Part shown: positions 36,282 to 45,420 of the stretch, in pieces | Position numbering within the stretch: the stretch's first letter is position 1 | Layout: each line of letters opens with the position of its first letter | Source of the DNA: Burkholderiales bacterium | GTDB taxonomy: Bacteria > Pseudomonadota > Gammaproteobacteria > Burkholderiales > Burkholderiaceae_C | DNA length: 64,000 bases | Direction: 5' to 3' | Assembly (NCBI GenBank): GCA_016191525.1 | Contig: JACPOK010000033.1 | Coordinates: forward strand, 186,001 to 250,000 | Notes under the pieces: model-generated | What the model was told of the DNA's origin: nothing | Databases searched by the model: none | What the model saw: the letters and a program-made list of their open reading frames with translations, nothing else | Position numbers and translations under genes: made by a program

Positions 36282-38342
36282 TCAGTCTTTCCTGGAAACC
36301 GGCGCAATGGTGTCGTCGCCGCCGCCAGTATCGGCCGCCGGCTCGAACAGGTCGAAGTCGACAAGGTTGCTGCTGACACCGGCAGGCGCGGCCGGTTCGG
36401 CGGTGAGGTCGATGTCCAGCCCCAGGCGCGGCGATGCGCGCGGCATCTGGATCTCGGGTGCCACCGGGCCCGACGGGCCGAAATCCATGGCACCCATCAG
36501 CGGGTGCATGTTGGTCGACTGGAACCCCGGCCCCGGCTGCGAGTTCATCCAGTCGTCCGGCAGCGCGGCGGAAGCGTCCTGCGCGCTGGCGCCGGAACCC
36601 ATGATCTCTTCCTTGCCCACGTTGTAGAGCATCACCAGCTCACGGTACGCCTGCAGGTCAAAGGGCTCGCCGTCGGCCATGCCGGGCTTGCGGAAGATCG
36701 ACTCCTCGATGATTTCCAGCACCTTGGGCGAGGGCCACAGCGCCACGATGCGCGACAGCGCGCGCGGATAGCCCTCCAGGCCCTTGCTTTCGCCGGGCGG
36801 CGCGTCGAAGTCGGGCACCTGGGCATTGAAGACCGTCTGGAAATTGGAGCGCAGCGCGTTGTACTCGCCCTGCCGGCCCTGCGTGCGGTAGATGTCCAGC
36901 AGGTCCAGCCAGACCAGGGCGCTGGTCTCCACGTTGTTGTGGATGTGGCTCTTGAGCACCTCGATGGCCTGGTCCACCTGGCCCAGCGACACGAAGAACT
37001 CGGCCTGCTGCTGGATGTCGACCAGTTCCTCGGCCTTCACCATCCGCAGGCCCGAAGGCATGCTGTGCTGGAACGAAGGCGGCTCCGAACGCATGGAGTC
37101 CCGCGCTTCCTGGCGGCCCGCGGGCGGATCAAACGGGCGCGCCGGCTGCTTCAGGTCCTCGAACATCGACTCGTCGATACCCAGGTCGACGTCCAGCGCG
37201 GACGCGCCGGTGGTGCGGGGACGGTGCGGCGCCGAGTCATCCAGCCCGCCATCGCCGGCAAAGCTTTCCTGGCGCCGCCACCAGTCGCGGTAGGGCCCCG
37301 GCCTGCTGCCACGGCGCATCAGCCGCCAGGCCACCAGGGCCGCGACCAGCAGCACGGCGATGATGGCCGCCGCCGCGATGGCGATCGAGCGTTCGCTGCG
37401 CGCCTGTTCCAGGTCGGTCTTGACCGCGTCCAGCGACCTGCTGGTGTCCTTGACCAGGTCGCGCAGGCCCTTGATGTCCGACTCCATGGCCTGCATGCGC
37501 TGCGCGTCCCGCAGCACGTCAGCCGGTTCGGCCCGCAAGGCGCGCCACAGCGCGGCAGCATCCGCGCGCTGCTGCGGTGTGGCGGTGGGCGGGCCGGGCA
37601 GTTCGGTGGCGGATTTCAGCCTGGCGTCGGCCTCGGGCAACGTCAGGTCCAGCAGGTCCACCTTCAGGCGCGACCGGCCGGGTGCTTCCGCCTTGCCGCG
37701 TTGCGCTGCGCTGCGCGCCTTCGGCTCGGCGGCGCGGACCCTGGGTTCCAGCGCTTTGGCCTGGGCCAGGACCGGTTCCGGCGGTGACGCGCTAGCGGTG
37801 CGGGCCGCTGCCGCCCGTTCGGAGCGGCTCGGCCGGCTGCGAGGCGCGGCTGGCACCACTGGGGCCGCGGCCGGCGCGGCGGCCAAAGCGGGCGGGCGGG
37901 CCGGCAGCGGCACGGACGCCGCCTGCTGAGAGGTTTCCACAGGGGCAGAGGACAAAATATCGCCCGGCTGTTCGGCCAGCAGCACATAACGGCGCGTGAT
38001 TTTCTGGGTGCAGCCCAGCCGCAGGTAGACGGTGACCACCGGTTCATCGACCACGGCGTCCGAGCGCACCCGCAATACCGCGTCGCGGCCCGGGCCCGGC
38101 TCCAGGCGGACCGCCACGCGGTTCGGCGAGACGCGCGTATCACCCTGGAACACGTCGGCCTCGGCGCACAAGCCGGCCTCGTCGGCCGGACTGTCCAGCG
38201 TGACGGCGATCGTGAATTCGAGGGGGCGGCCGATCAGGGCAACGCCACGGCTGCGGCCCAGCGTCAGGGCGGTGCTGCTCAGCGCCGCAAAAAGAAGGGC
38301 TGCCGCGAGGGCGCCACGGCGCAGGGACTTGGAAAGGTGCAT
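36282..38342 (-). CDS. FimV-like membrane protein
   Basis: 686 residues. A signal sequence precedes the conserved A-L-T-L-G-R-S-R-G-V-A-L-I-G-R-P-L-E-F of betaproteobacterial FimV-type proteins. A Pro/Ala-rich linker, a coiled-coil-like stretch (about 310-350), one membrane helix (I-A-I-A-A-A-A-I-I-A-V-L-L-V-A-A-L-V-A-W), then a cytoplasmic acidic part with a TPR-like region (E-F-F-V-S-L-G-Q-V-D-Q-A-I-E-V-L-K) follow. No LysM motif is evident. FimV scaffolds polar assemblies and type IV pili. It stands alone between convergent and divergent genes. Confidence 0.82.
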   Translation of the reverse strand: MHLSKSLRRGALAAALLFAALSSTALTLGRSRGVALIGRPLEFTIAVTLDSPADEAGLCAEADVFQGDTRVSPNRVAVRLEPGPGRDAVLRVRSDAVVDEPVVTVYLRLGCTQKITRRYVLLAEQPGDILSSAPVETSQQAASVPLPARPPALAAAPAAAPVVPAAPRSRPSRSERAAAARTASASPPEPVLAQAKALEPRVRAAEPKARSAAQRGKAEAPGRSRLKVDLLDLTLPEADARLKSATELPGPPTATPQQRADAAALWRALRAEPADVLRDAQRMQAMESDIKGLRDLVKDTSRSLDAVKTDLEQARSERSIAIAAAAIIAVLLVAALVAWRLMRRGSRPGPYRDWWRRQESFAGDGGLDDSAPHRPRTTGASALDVDLGIDESMFEDLKQPARPFDPPAGRQEARDSMRSEPPSFQHSMPSGLRMVKAEELVDIQQQAEFFVSLGQVDQAIEVLKSHIHNNVETSALVWLDLLDIYRTQGRQGEYNALRSNFQTVFNAQVPDFDAPPGESKGLEGYPRALSRIVALWPSPKVLEIIEESIFRKPGMADGEPFDLQAYRELVMLYNVGKEEIMGSGASAQDASAALPDDWMNSQPGPGFQSTNMHPLMGAMDFGPSGPVAPEIQMPRASPRLGLDIDLTAEPAAPAGVSSNLVDFDLFEPAADTGGGDDTIAPVSRKD

Positions 38343-38420
38343 GTATTGGTCGAAATTCTGGCACAGCCACGCCCCACGATGTGGCCGGCCAGCCCCTGAG
38401 GCTACGCGATAATCAAATGC

Positions 38421-39941
38421 ATGCAAACAACCTACAACACGGTGGGCGTGATTGGGGCCGGCGCCATGGGCCGCGGCATCGCCCAGATCGCCGCCCAGGC
38501 CGGCAGCACCGTCCGGCTTTATGACACCCAGGCTCCCGCCATCGCCAAGGCCCGGGACGAACTCCACGCCCAGTGGGACCGCCTCGCCGGGAAGGGCCGC
38601 ATGGACTCACAGGCCGTCGCCGCCTGCAAGTCGCGGCTGCAGGCCGCCTCCGCCCTGCAGGAGCTGGCGGACTGCGACCTGGTGGTGGAAGCCATTGTCG
38701 AGCGGCTTGACGTCAAGAAATCGCTGTTTTCCCAGCTGGAGGAAGTAGTTCGCCCGGGGTGCGTGCTGGCCACCAACACCTCTTCGCTGTCGGTCACGGC
38801 CATCGCCGCCGGGCTGAAGCAGCCGCAGCGCTTTGCCGGCTACCACTTCTTCAACCCGGTGCCGCTGATGAAGGTGGTCGAGGTCATTGCCGGGCTGAAG
38901 ACCGACCCGGCCGTGTGCGCCGGGCTGGCCGAATACGCGCGCCAGATGGGCCATACGCCCGTGCAGGCGCAGGACACGCCGGGCTTCATCGTCAACCACG
39001 CGGGCCGCGGCTACGGCACTGAAGCGCTGCGCATCGTCAGCGAAGGCATCACCGATTTCGCCACCATCGACCGCATCCTGCGCGACCAGGCCGGCTTCAA
39101 GCTGGGCCCGTTCGAGCTGATGGACCTGACGGCGCTGGACGTGTCGCACCCCGTGATGGAGTCGATCTACCAGCAGTACTACGACGAGCCGCGCTACCGC
39201 CCCAGCGTCATCACGGCGCAGCGGCTGGCCGGCGGCGTTGTGGGCCGCAAGGTCGGCGAAGGCTTCTACCGCTACGTGGAGGGCAAGGCGCAGATCGCGC
39301 CCGAGCCGGCCGCCCCACAGGTCGCGGAGATGCCGCCGGTCTGGGTCTCCACCCGTGCCGCCCGCAAGTCCGAGCTTTACCAGCTGCTCAAGGACCTGGG
39401 CGCAAAGATCGAAACCGGGCAGTCGCCCTCGCCCACCGCGCTGACGCTGGTGGCGCCGCTGGGCTTTGACATCACCACCGTCGCGGTGGTCGAGCGGCTG
39501 GACCCGGCCCGCACCGTGGGCATCGACATGCTGATCGACGACGCGGCCACCAAACGCCGCGTGATCGCCACCAACCCTGCCACCCGCGAAGACATGCGCG
39601 ATGCGGCCCACGCCCTGCTCGCGCGCGACGGCAAGCCGGTCAGCGTGATCCGCGACTCGGGCGGCTTTGTCACCCAGCGCGTGGTGGCGACCATCGTCAA
39701 TATCGCCTCCGACATCTGCCAGCAGCGCATCTGCTCCCCGGCCGACCTGGAAACCGCCGTCACGCTGGGCCTGGGTTACCCGCTCGGGCCGCTGGCCATG
39801 GGCAACCGCTGGGGCCCGACCAACATCCTGGAAGTGCTGTTCAACATGCAGACCGTGTATGGCGACCCGCGCTATCGCCCCAGCCCCTGGCTGCGGCGGC
39901 GCGGCGCGATCGGCCTGTCGCTGATGCACGAGGAAAGCTGA
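38421..39941 (+). CDS. 3-hydroxyacyl-CoA dehydrogenase (PaaH type)
   Basis: 506 residues. The NAD-binding motif G-A-G-A-M-G-R-G-I-A (12-21) is followed by T-N-T-S-S-L-S-V-T, the catalytic-His region G-Y-H-F-F-N-P-V-P-L-M-K-V-V-E, and two C-terminal 3HCDH domains (about 190-290 and 395-500). It is free-standing rather than fused to a hydratase, as in the phenylacetate pathway enzyme PaaH. It oxidises 3-hydroxyacyl-CoA. The crotonase gene follows 3 bp later. Confidence 0.92.
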   Translation: MQTTYNTVGVIGAGAMGRGIAQIAAQAGSTVRLYDTQAPAIAKARDELHAQWDRLAGKGRMDSQAVAACKSRLQAASALQELADCDLVVEAIVERLDVKKSLFSQLEEVVRPGCVLATNTSSLSVTAIAAGLKQPQRFAGYHFFNPVPLMKVVEVIAGLKTDPAVCAGLAEYARQMGHTPVQAQDTPGFIVNHAGRGYGTEALRIVSEGITDFATIDRILRDQAGFKLGPFELMDLTALDVSHPVMESIYQQYYDEPRYRPSVITAQRLAGGVVGRKVGEGFYRYVEGKAQIAPEPAAPQVAEMPPVWVSTRAARKSELYQLLKDLGAKIETGQSPSPTALTLVAPLGFDITTVAVVERLDPARTVGIDMLIDDAATKRRVIATNPATREDMRDAAHALLARDGKPVSVIRDSGGFVTQRVVATIVNIASDICQQRICSPADLETAVTLGLGYPLGPLAMGNRWGPTNILEVLFNMQTVYGDPRYRPSPWLRRRGAIGLSLMHEES

Positions 39942-39944
39942 CCC

Positions 39945-40724
39945 ATGGGCGCGCAACTTAAAAGCACCAGCCAGGGCCAGACCATGGTCCTCACGCTGAG
40001 CAATCCGGAACACCGCAACGCGCTGGGCCCGGAGATGTACGCGGCCGGCGTCGAGGCGCTGAGTGTGGCCGAAACCAGCGCGGAAGTGCGCAGCGTCATC
40101 ATCACCGGCGAAGGCGGCATGTTTTCCGCCGGCGGCAACCTGCAGCGGCTTTCAGCCAACCGGCAGCAGCCGCCCGAAGTGCAGGCGCAGAGTATTGAGG
40201 GCCTGCACAGCTGGATCGAGGCCGTGCGCACCTTCCCCAAGCCGGTGATTGCCGCCGTCGAAGGCGCGGCAGCGGGCGCCGGTTTCTCGCTGGCGCTGGC
40301 GTGCGATTTCATCGTCGCGGCCGACAACGCCGTCTTCGTGATGGCCTACAGCAACGTGGCACTCTCGCCCGACGGCGGCGCCAGCTGGAGCCTGGCGCAG
40401 GCGCTGCCGCGCCAGCTGGTCAATGAGCTGCTGCTGTGCGGCGAGCGCATCGCGCCCGCGCGGCTGCATGCGCTGGGCGTGGTGAACCGGGTCACACCGC
40501 CGGGCGGCGCGATGGCCGAAGCACTGGCGCTGGCCGAAAAGCTCAACGGGCGCGCACCCAATGTGCTGGCCAGCATCAAGGAGCTGGTGAACGAAGCCGG
40601 CGGCACCACACTAGAAGTGCAGCTGGCTGCCGAGCGCGACCATTTCGTGCGCAACCTGCACCACGCCAACGCCGGCATCGGTATCGCGGCGTTCCTGGAA
40701 CGCAAGACACCGCGTTACGAATAG
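39945..40724 (+). CDS. Enoyl-CoA hydratase/isomerase (PaaG-like crotonase)
   Basis: 259 residues. Crotonase fold with the oxyanion segments F-S-A-G-G-N-L and E-G-A-A-A-G-A-G-F-S-L-A-L-A-C-D. The usual hydratase PE position is replaced: N-V-A-L-S-P-D-G-G keeps a single acidic residue, as in the isomerase PaaG. An isomerase or a PaaG/PaaB-like hydratase is therefore more likely than a classic two-Glu hydratase. It shares a transcript with the dehydrogenase. Confidence 0.88.
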   Translation: MGAQLKSTSQGQTMVLTLSNPEHRNALGPEMYAAGVEALSVAETSAEVRSVIITGEGGMFSAGGNLQRLSANRQQPPEVQAQSIEGLHSWIEAVRTFPKPVIAAVEGAAAGAGFSLALACDFIVAADNAVFVMAYSNVALSPDGGASWSLAQALPRQLVNELLLCGERIAPARLHALGVVNRVTPPGGAMAEALALAEKLNGRAPNVLASIKELVNEAGGTTLEVQLAAERDHFVRNLHHANAGIGIAAFLERKTPRYE

Positions 40725-40738
40725 GCCTCGCGCCTGTG

Positions 40739-40759
40739 CTTCAGGTGACAACCCTGAGG
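40739..40759. promoter_or_regulatory. Candidate Crp/Fnr-type dyad
   Basis: CTTCAGG-N7-CCTGAGG is an inverted repeat with 6 of 7 arm bases matching, 61 bp before the Crp/Fnr-family gene. It might be an autoregulatory site; the spacing differs from the classic 6-bp centre. Confidence 0.3.
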
Positions 40760-40819
40760 GAAGGCGCCGGTCCCCGGGGCGACAATGAGAGCGACACCAA
40801 GTCACTCACAAGACAGGCC

Positions 40820-41539
40820 ATGGACGACCCCATTCTTACCATCGAAGAACGAGAGGCGATCAATACAGGTCGCTGGTTTTCTTCACTATCTCCATCGCTG
40901 CGGCACGACATACTCCGATGCGCCTACGTCAAACGCTACAAGGACGGCGAGCTGATCGCCGCCCGGGGCGACCCGCCCGAGCAGTGGATCGCCTGCGCCA
41001 AGGGCGCCGTGCGGGTGAGCTCCACGGCGATCTCGGGCAAGCAGGTGACGCTGACCTACGTGGAGCCGGGCATCTGGTTCGGCGACGTGGCGATCTTCGA
41101 CGGCGAGCGCCGGACGCACGACGCCTACGCGCACGGCGACAGCACCATTCTCTGCGTGGCGCGCGGCGACCTGCGCAAGATCCTCACCCAGCACACCGAG
41201 CTGTACGAAGCCCTGCTGCGGCTGCACGCGCGGCGCATCCGCCAGCTGTTCGGGCTGGTGGAGGACCTCAACACCCTGCCCCTGCGGGCGCGCCTGGCAA
41301 AGCAGCTGGTGCACCTGGTGCGCAGCTACGGCGTGCCCTCCCTGTCCGACGGGCGCGAGGTGCGCATCAGCCTGCAGCTGGCGCAGGAAGAGTTGGCGCA
41401 GCTGCTGGGCGCTTCGCGCCAGCGCGTGAACCAGGAACTCAAAGCCATGGAACGCGAGGAGGTGATCCGCATCGAGCCGGGCGGCCTGGTGGTGCGCAAC
41501 CGCGAAGCGCTGATGAAGATCATCGAAGCCGACAGCTAG
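40820..41539 (+). CDS. Crp/Fnr-family transcriptional regulator
   Basis: 239 residues. An N-terminal cyclic-nucleotide-like beta barrel (Y-V-E-P-G-I-W-F-G-D-V-A-I-F-D-G) is followed by a dimerisation helix and a C-terminal HTH, Q-E-E-L-A-Q-L-L-G-A-S-R-Q-R-V-N-Q-E-L. The barrel lacks the four-Cys cluster of FNR and the exact R-S cAMP motif of Crp, so the effector is unknown. It lies between the crotonase and the kinase/acyl-CoA dehydrogenase genes and is likely their regulator. Confidence 0.88.
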   Translation: MDDPILTIEEREAINTGRWFSSLSPSLRHDILRCAYVKRYKDGELIAARGDPPEQWIACAKGAVRVSSTAISGKQVTLTYVEPGIWFGDVAIFDGERRTHDAYAHGDSTILCVARGDLRKILTQHTELYEALLRLHARRIRQLFGLVEDLNTLPLRARLAKQLVHLVRSYGVPSLSDGREVRISLQLAQEELAQLLGASRQRVNQELKAMEREEVIRIEPGGLVVRNREALMKIIEADS

Positions 41540-41550
41540 AAGAACGAGAC

Positions 41551-42639
41551 ATGAGCAGCAATTACGACCATTTCGTCGGCACCCGCGCGGTGTCGGACAA
41601 GCACGCCTTCGACACCGGCGCCCTCACCGCCTGGCTGGAGAAGAACCTGCCCGGCTTCGCCGGCCCGCTCACGGTGGAGATGTTCAAGGGCGGCCAGTCC
41701 AATCCCACCTACAAGCTGCTGACGCCCGCGCAAAGCTACGTGATGCGCGCCAAGCCGGGCCCCGTGGCCAAGCTGCTGCCCTCGGCCCACGCCGTGGAGC
41801 GCGAGTTCGCCGTGATGAGCGGCCTGGCCGGCACCGATGTGCCGGTGCCGCGCATGTACTGCCTGTGCGAAGACGAGTCGGTCATCGGCCGCGCTTTCTA
41901 CATCATGGAGTGCATGCAGGGCCGCGTGCTGTGGGATCAGTCGCTCCCCGGCATGGACCAGGCCGGCCGCGCTGCGATCTACAACGAGATGAATCGCGTG
42001 ATCGCCGCGCTGCACACCGTGAAATTCGCCGAGCGCGGCCTGGCCGGCTACGGCAAGCCGGGCAACTACTTCGACCGGCAGATCGGCCGCTGGAGCAAGC
42101 AGTACATGGCCTCGGTCACACAGCCGATCCCCGAGATGGACAAGCTCATCGAGTGGCTGCCCGCGCACATCCCCGCCGGCGCGCGCGACGAGAAGATGGT
42201 TTCCATCGTGCACGGCGACTACCGGCTGGACAACCTGATGTTCCACGCCACCGAGCCGCGGGTGATTGCCGTGCTGGACTGGGAGCTCTCCACGCTGGGC
42301 CACCCGCTGGCCGACTTCAGCTACCACTGCATGGCCTGGCACATCCCCGCGGCGCTTTCGCGCGGCATCGGCGGGCTGGACCTGCCGGCGCTGGGCATCC
42401 CTTCCGAGGCCGAATACATCCGCCGCTACTGCGAGCGCACCGGCCTTGCCACTCCTGACGGCCTGAAGGCCGACTGGAGCTTCTACATGGCCTACAACAT
42501 GTTCCGCATCGCGGCCATCCTGCAGGGCATTGCCAAGCGCGTGGAGGCCGGCACGGCTTCCAGCGCGCAGGCCGTCAGTTCCGGCGCTGGCGCGCGCCCC
42601 ATGGCCGAACTGGCCTGGAAGTTCGCGCAGCAAGCCTGA
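41551..42639 (+). CDS. APH-family kinase paired with an acyl-CoA dehydrogenase
   Basis: 362 residues. Kinase features: F-K-G-G-Q-S-N-P-T-Y (46-55), R-A-K-P-G with K68 as candidate ATP lysine, catalytic H221-G-D-Y-R-L-D-N228, and D243-W-E-L-S-T-L-G-H-P. This is the subfamily fused to acyl-CoA dehydrogenase in eukaryotic ACAD10/11 and represented by LvaA, which phosphorylates 4-hydroxyacyl-CoA in levulinate breakdown. The neighbouring dehydrogenase supports a similar role (inference). Confidence 0.85.
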   Translation: MSSNYDHFVGTRAVSDKHAFDTGALTAWLEKNLPGFAGPLTVEMFKGGQSNPTYKLLTPAQSYVMRAKPGPVAKLLPSAHAVEREFAVMSGLAGTDVPVPRMYCLCEDESVIGRAFYIMECMQGRVLWDQSLPGMDQAGRAAIYNEMNRVIAALHTVKFAERGLAGYGKPGNYFDRQIGRWSKQYMASVTQPIPEMDKLIEWLPAHIPAGARDEKMVSIVHGDYRLDNLMFHATEPRVIAVLDWELSTLGHPLADFSYHCMAWHIPAALSRGIGGLDLPALGIPSEAEYIRRYCERTGLATPDGLKADWSFYMAYNMFRIAAILQGIAKRVEAGTASSAQAVSSGAGARPMAELAWKFAQQA

Positions 42640-42675
42640 ATCCCACAACGATTTTTTAGCGAAAGACGCAACCCC

Positions 42676-43950
42676 ATGGACTTCGAATACTCACCCAAGA
42701 CCCAGGAACTGCAAGCCAAGCTGCTGAAGTTCATGGACGACCACATCTACCCGAACGAGAAGTCCTACAAGGACGAGCTGGAGGCCAACACGGTTGCCGG
42801 CAAGCGCTGGACCGCCCTGCAGACCATCGAGAAGCTCAAGCCCAAGGCCAAGGCCGCCGGCCTATGGAATTTATTCCTGCCGGTGGACAGCGCCTCGGCC
42901 TCGGGCTACGAGGGCGCGGGCCTCACCAACCAGGAATACGCGCCGCTGGCCGAGATCATGGGCCGCGTCATGTGGTCCAGCGAGGTCTTCAACTGCTCGG
43001 CGCCCGACACCGGCAACATGGAAACCATCGCCCGCTACGGCGACGAAGCCAACAAGGCCCGCTGGTTGAAGCCGCTGCTGGACGGCCAGATCCGCTCCGC
43101 CTTCGCCATGACCGAGCCGGAAGTGGCCTCGTCGGACGCCACCAACATCTGCACCCGCATCGAGCGCCAGGGCGACGACTACGTCATCAACGGCCACAAG
43201 TGGTGGATCTCCGGCGCGGCCGACCCGCGCTGCGCGGTGTACATCACGATGGGCAAGACCGATCCCGAAGCGCCCAAGCATTCCCAGCAAAGCATGGTGC
43301 TGGTGCCGGCCGACGCCAAGGGCATCCGCGTGGTGCGGCCGCTCAACGTGATGGGCTACGACGACGCGCCGCACGGACACGTGGAGATGTACTTCGAGAA
43401 CGTGCGCGTTCCCGTCACCAATATCCTGCTGGGGGAAGGCCGGGGCTTCGAGATCGCGCAAGGGCGCCTCGGCCCGGGACGCATCCACCACTGCATGCGC
43501 CTGGTCGGCCTGGCCGAGCGCGCGCTGGAGCTGATGTGCCGCCGCGCCTCGTCGCGCGTGGCGTTCGGCAAGACCGTGGCCTCGCAGACGGTGACGCAGG
43601 AGCGCATCGCCGAGGCCCGCTGCAAGATCGACATGGCGCGCCTGCTTACGCTCAAGGCCGCCTGGATCATGGACCTGGCCGGCAACAAGGTGGCGCGCAC
43701 CGAGATCGCCATGATCAAGGTGGTGGCGCCCACCATGGCCTGCCAGGTGATCGACTGGGCGATGCAGGCGCATGGCGGCGGCGGCATGTGCGACGACTTC
43801 CCGCTGGCCCATGCCTGGGCCAGCGCGCGCACCCTGCGCTTTGCCGACGGCCCGGACGAAGTGCACCGCAACGCGATCGCCAAGTGGGAGCTGGGCAAGT
43901 ACGGCACCTACGGCCGCGATGCCGACGCTCCGGTCACCCGCGGGGGCTGA
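42676..43950 (+). CDS. Acyl-CoA dehydrogenase (ACAD10/11 type)
   Basis: 424 residues. It has the three acyl-CoA dehydrogenase domains: an N-terminal helical part, a beta part with [15 protein letters not shown] and [10 protein letters not shown], and a C-terminal part with [20 protein letters not shown] and [13 protein letters not shown] enzyme of acyl-CoA oxidation. Together with the kinase it may remove a phosphorylated hydroxyl from 4-hydroxyacyl-CoA. It starts 36 bp after the kinase gene. Confidence 0.9.
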   Translation: MDFEYSPKTQELQAKLLKFMDDHIYPNEKSYKDELEANTVAGKRWTALQTIEKLKPKAKAAGLWNLFLPVDSASASGYEGAGLTNQEYAPLAEIMGRVMWSSEVFNCSAPDTGNMETIARYGDEANKARWLKPLLDGQIRSAFAMTEPEVASSDATNICTRIERQGDDYVINGHKWWISGAADPRCAVYITMGKTDPEAPKHSQQSMVLVPADAKGIRVVRPLNVMGYDDAPHGHVEMYFENVRVPVTNILLGEGRGFEIAQGRLGPGRIHHCMRLVGLAERALELMCRRASSRVAFGKTVASQTVTQERIAEARCKIDMARLLTLKAAWIMDLAGNKVARTEIAMIKVVAPTMACQVIDWAMQAHGGGGMCDDFPLAHAWASARTLRFADGPDEVHRNAIAKWELGKYGTYGRDADAPVTRGG

Positions 43951-43956
43951 GTCCGC

Positions 43957-44658
43957 TTAAAGGGCCAGGTCGGTCGACAGGCCGTCCACCGCCGCCTCGC
44001 AGGCGGTGGTGAAGATCGCCGCCGCATGCTGCAGGGTGGGCATGTCGGCCGGCGTGTATTCCATGCGCAGGTAGGCCTTGCCGCGCAGCAGCATCAGCAT
44101 GAACGGGATCTCGGGCGTGGGGCCCGGTTGCGGCCATTCCATCATCTGGCGGGCCAGCGGCGTGGTGACCCAGGCCAGGGCGTTGTCACGCTGGTCGGCC
44201 AGCACCGAGTAGCGTTCCCAGAACGGGCGCGGCAGGCTTTCCCAGCCCACCTCGTCATACATGGAGAGCCAGCGCATCTCTTCCGGCAGGTTGGGGTCGG
44301 CCGTGGTCTGCAGGCTGTCGGTGTACATGGAGTACGCTTTTTTCTCCAGCGCCTCCTTCAACGGCCGGTTCATCACCAGCACGGCCGCATCCTCGTTGAT
44401 GCCCAGCTCGGCGCGGGCGCGCAGCTCTTCGCCGCGTATGAAGTTGCGGGTGGGCTTGCCCAGTTCCATGCGCCACTTCCTGCCGGAAATCTTGCCTTCG
44501 AACTGCATCAGCCCGCCCGCGCCCTGGGATGAGAAGCCGAATCCCTGGGTGGCCGCCCATTCCGACAGGGCGCCGCCGGCCATCTGCGAAGACGGCGAGA
44601 CGGACTCCGCGGGCTCCTTGCCCTGGCCGGATAAAGCCCTTTTGATGCGCTCGAACAT
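43957..44658 (-). CDS. Conserved hypothetical protein
   Basis: 233 residues, soluble, no signal. Stretches such as E-W-A-A-T-Q-G-F-G-F-S, W-R-M-E-L-G-K-P-T-R-N-F-I-R-G-E-E-L-R-A-R-A and M-R-W-L-S-M-Y-D-E-V-G-W look conserved and non-repetitive. I do not recognise a named domain. It is convergent with the acyl-CoA dehydrogenase and divergent from the GST gene, so it is a single-gene unit. Confidence 0.72.
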   Translation of the reverse strand: MFERIKRALSGQGKEPAESVSPSSQMAGGALSEWAATQGFGFSSQGAGGLMQFEGKISGRKWRMELGKPTRNFIRGEELRARAELGINEDAAVLVMNRPLKEALEKKAYSMYTDSLQTTADPNLPEEMRWLSMYDEVGWESLPRPFWERYSVLADQRDNALAWVTTPLARQMMEWPQPGPTPEIPFMLMLLRGKAYLRMEYTPADMPTLQHAAAIFTTACEAAVDGLSTDLAL

Positions 44659-44718
44659 GGACCGGTGGTTTCCCCTAAAGTCGCATTATTAGCCAATCCG
44701 GTTCAAGAGGTATTTCAG

Positions 44719-45411
44719 ATGATCGAGGTCTTTTCCTGGCCCACCCCCAATGGCCACAAGGTTCACATCATGCTGGAGGAGTGCGGCCTGGCGTACAGGG
44801 CCACGCCCGTCAACATCGGCACGGGCGACCAGTTCCAGCCGCAGTTCCTGGCCATCAGCCCGAACAACAAGATCCCCGCCCTCACCGATCCGCAGGGCCC
44901 GGACGGCAAGCCGATTTCGCTGTTTGAGTCCGGTGCCATCCTGGTCTACCTGGCGGGCAAGACCGGCAAATTCATGCCCGCCAGCGACCGCGGCAAGTAC
45001 GACGTGCTGCAGTGGCTGATGTTCCAGATGGGCGGCGTGGGCCCCATGCTCGGACAGAACCACCACTTCCGCCAGTACGCGCCGGAAAAGCTGGAGTACG
45101 CCATCAACCGCTACACCAATGAAGCGAAGCGCCTGTATGGCGTGATCGACCGGCAGCTTGCCAAAAACCGCTACCTGGCCGGCAACGACTACACCATCGC
45201 CGACATCGCCACCTTCCCGTGGCTGCGCAACTGGAAGAACCAGGGCATCACCCTGTCGGACTACCCGCACCTGGAAAAGTGGTTCAACGCCATCGGCGAG
45301 CGGCCCGCGGTGCAGCGCGGTGTGAAGGTACTGGCCGACCTGCGCAAGCCCATCACCGACGACAAGGCGCGCGAGATCCTGTTCGGCAAGACGCAGTACG
45401 AAAAACGCTGA
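44719..45411 (+). CDS. Glutathione S-transferase family protein (Nu-class / YfcG-like)
   Basis: 230 residues. A thioredoxin-like N domain with T8-P-N-G-H-K-V (Thr-Pro-Asn in place of a catalytic Ser/Tyr/Cys) and F-E-S-G-A-I-L-V-Y-L-A is followed by a helical C domain (Y-T-I-A-D-I-A-T-F-P-W). This matches YfcG/YghU-type disulfide-bond oxidoreductases that use glutathione. Cytoplasmic. AGAGG lies 11 bp before the ATG. Confidence 0.9.
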   Translation: MIEVFSWPTPNGHKVHIMLEECGLAYRATPVNIGTGDQFQPQFLAISPNNKIPALTDPQGPDGKPISLFESGAILVYLAGKTGKFMPASDRGKYDVLQWLMFQMGGVGPMLGQNHHFRQYAPEKLEYAINRYTNEAKRLYGVIDRQLAKNRYLAGNDYTIADIATFPWLRNWKNQGITLSDYPHLEKWFNAIGERPAVQRGVKVLADLRKPITDDKAREILFGKTQYEKR

Positions 45412-45420
45412 TCGAACCGC

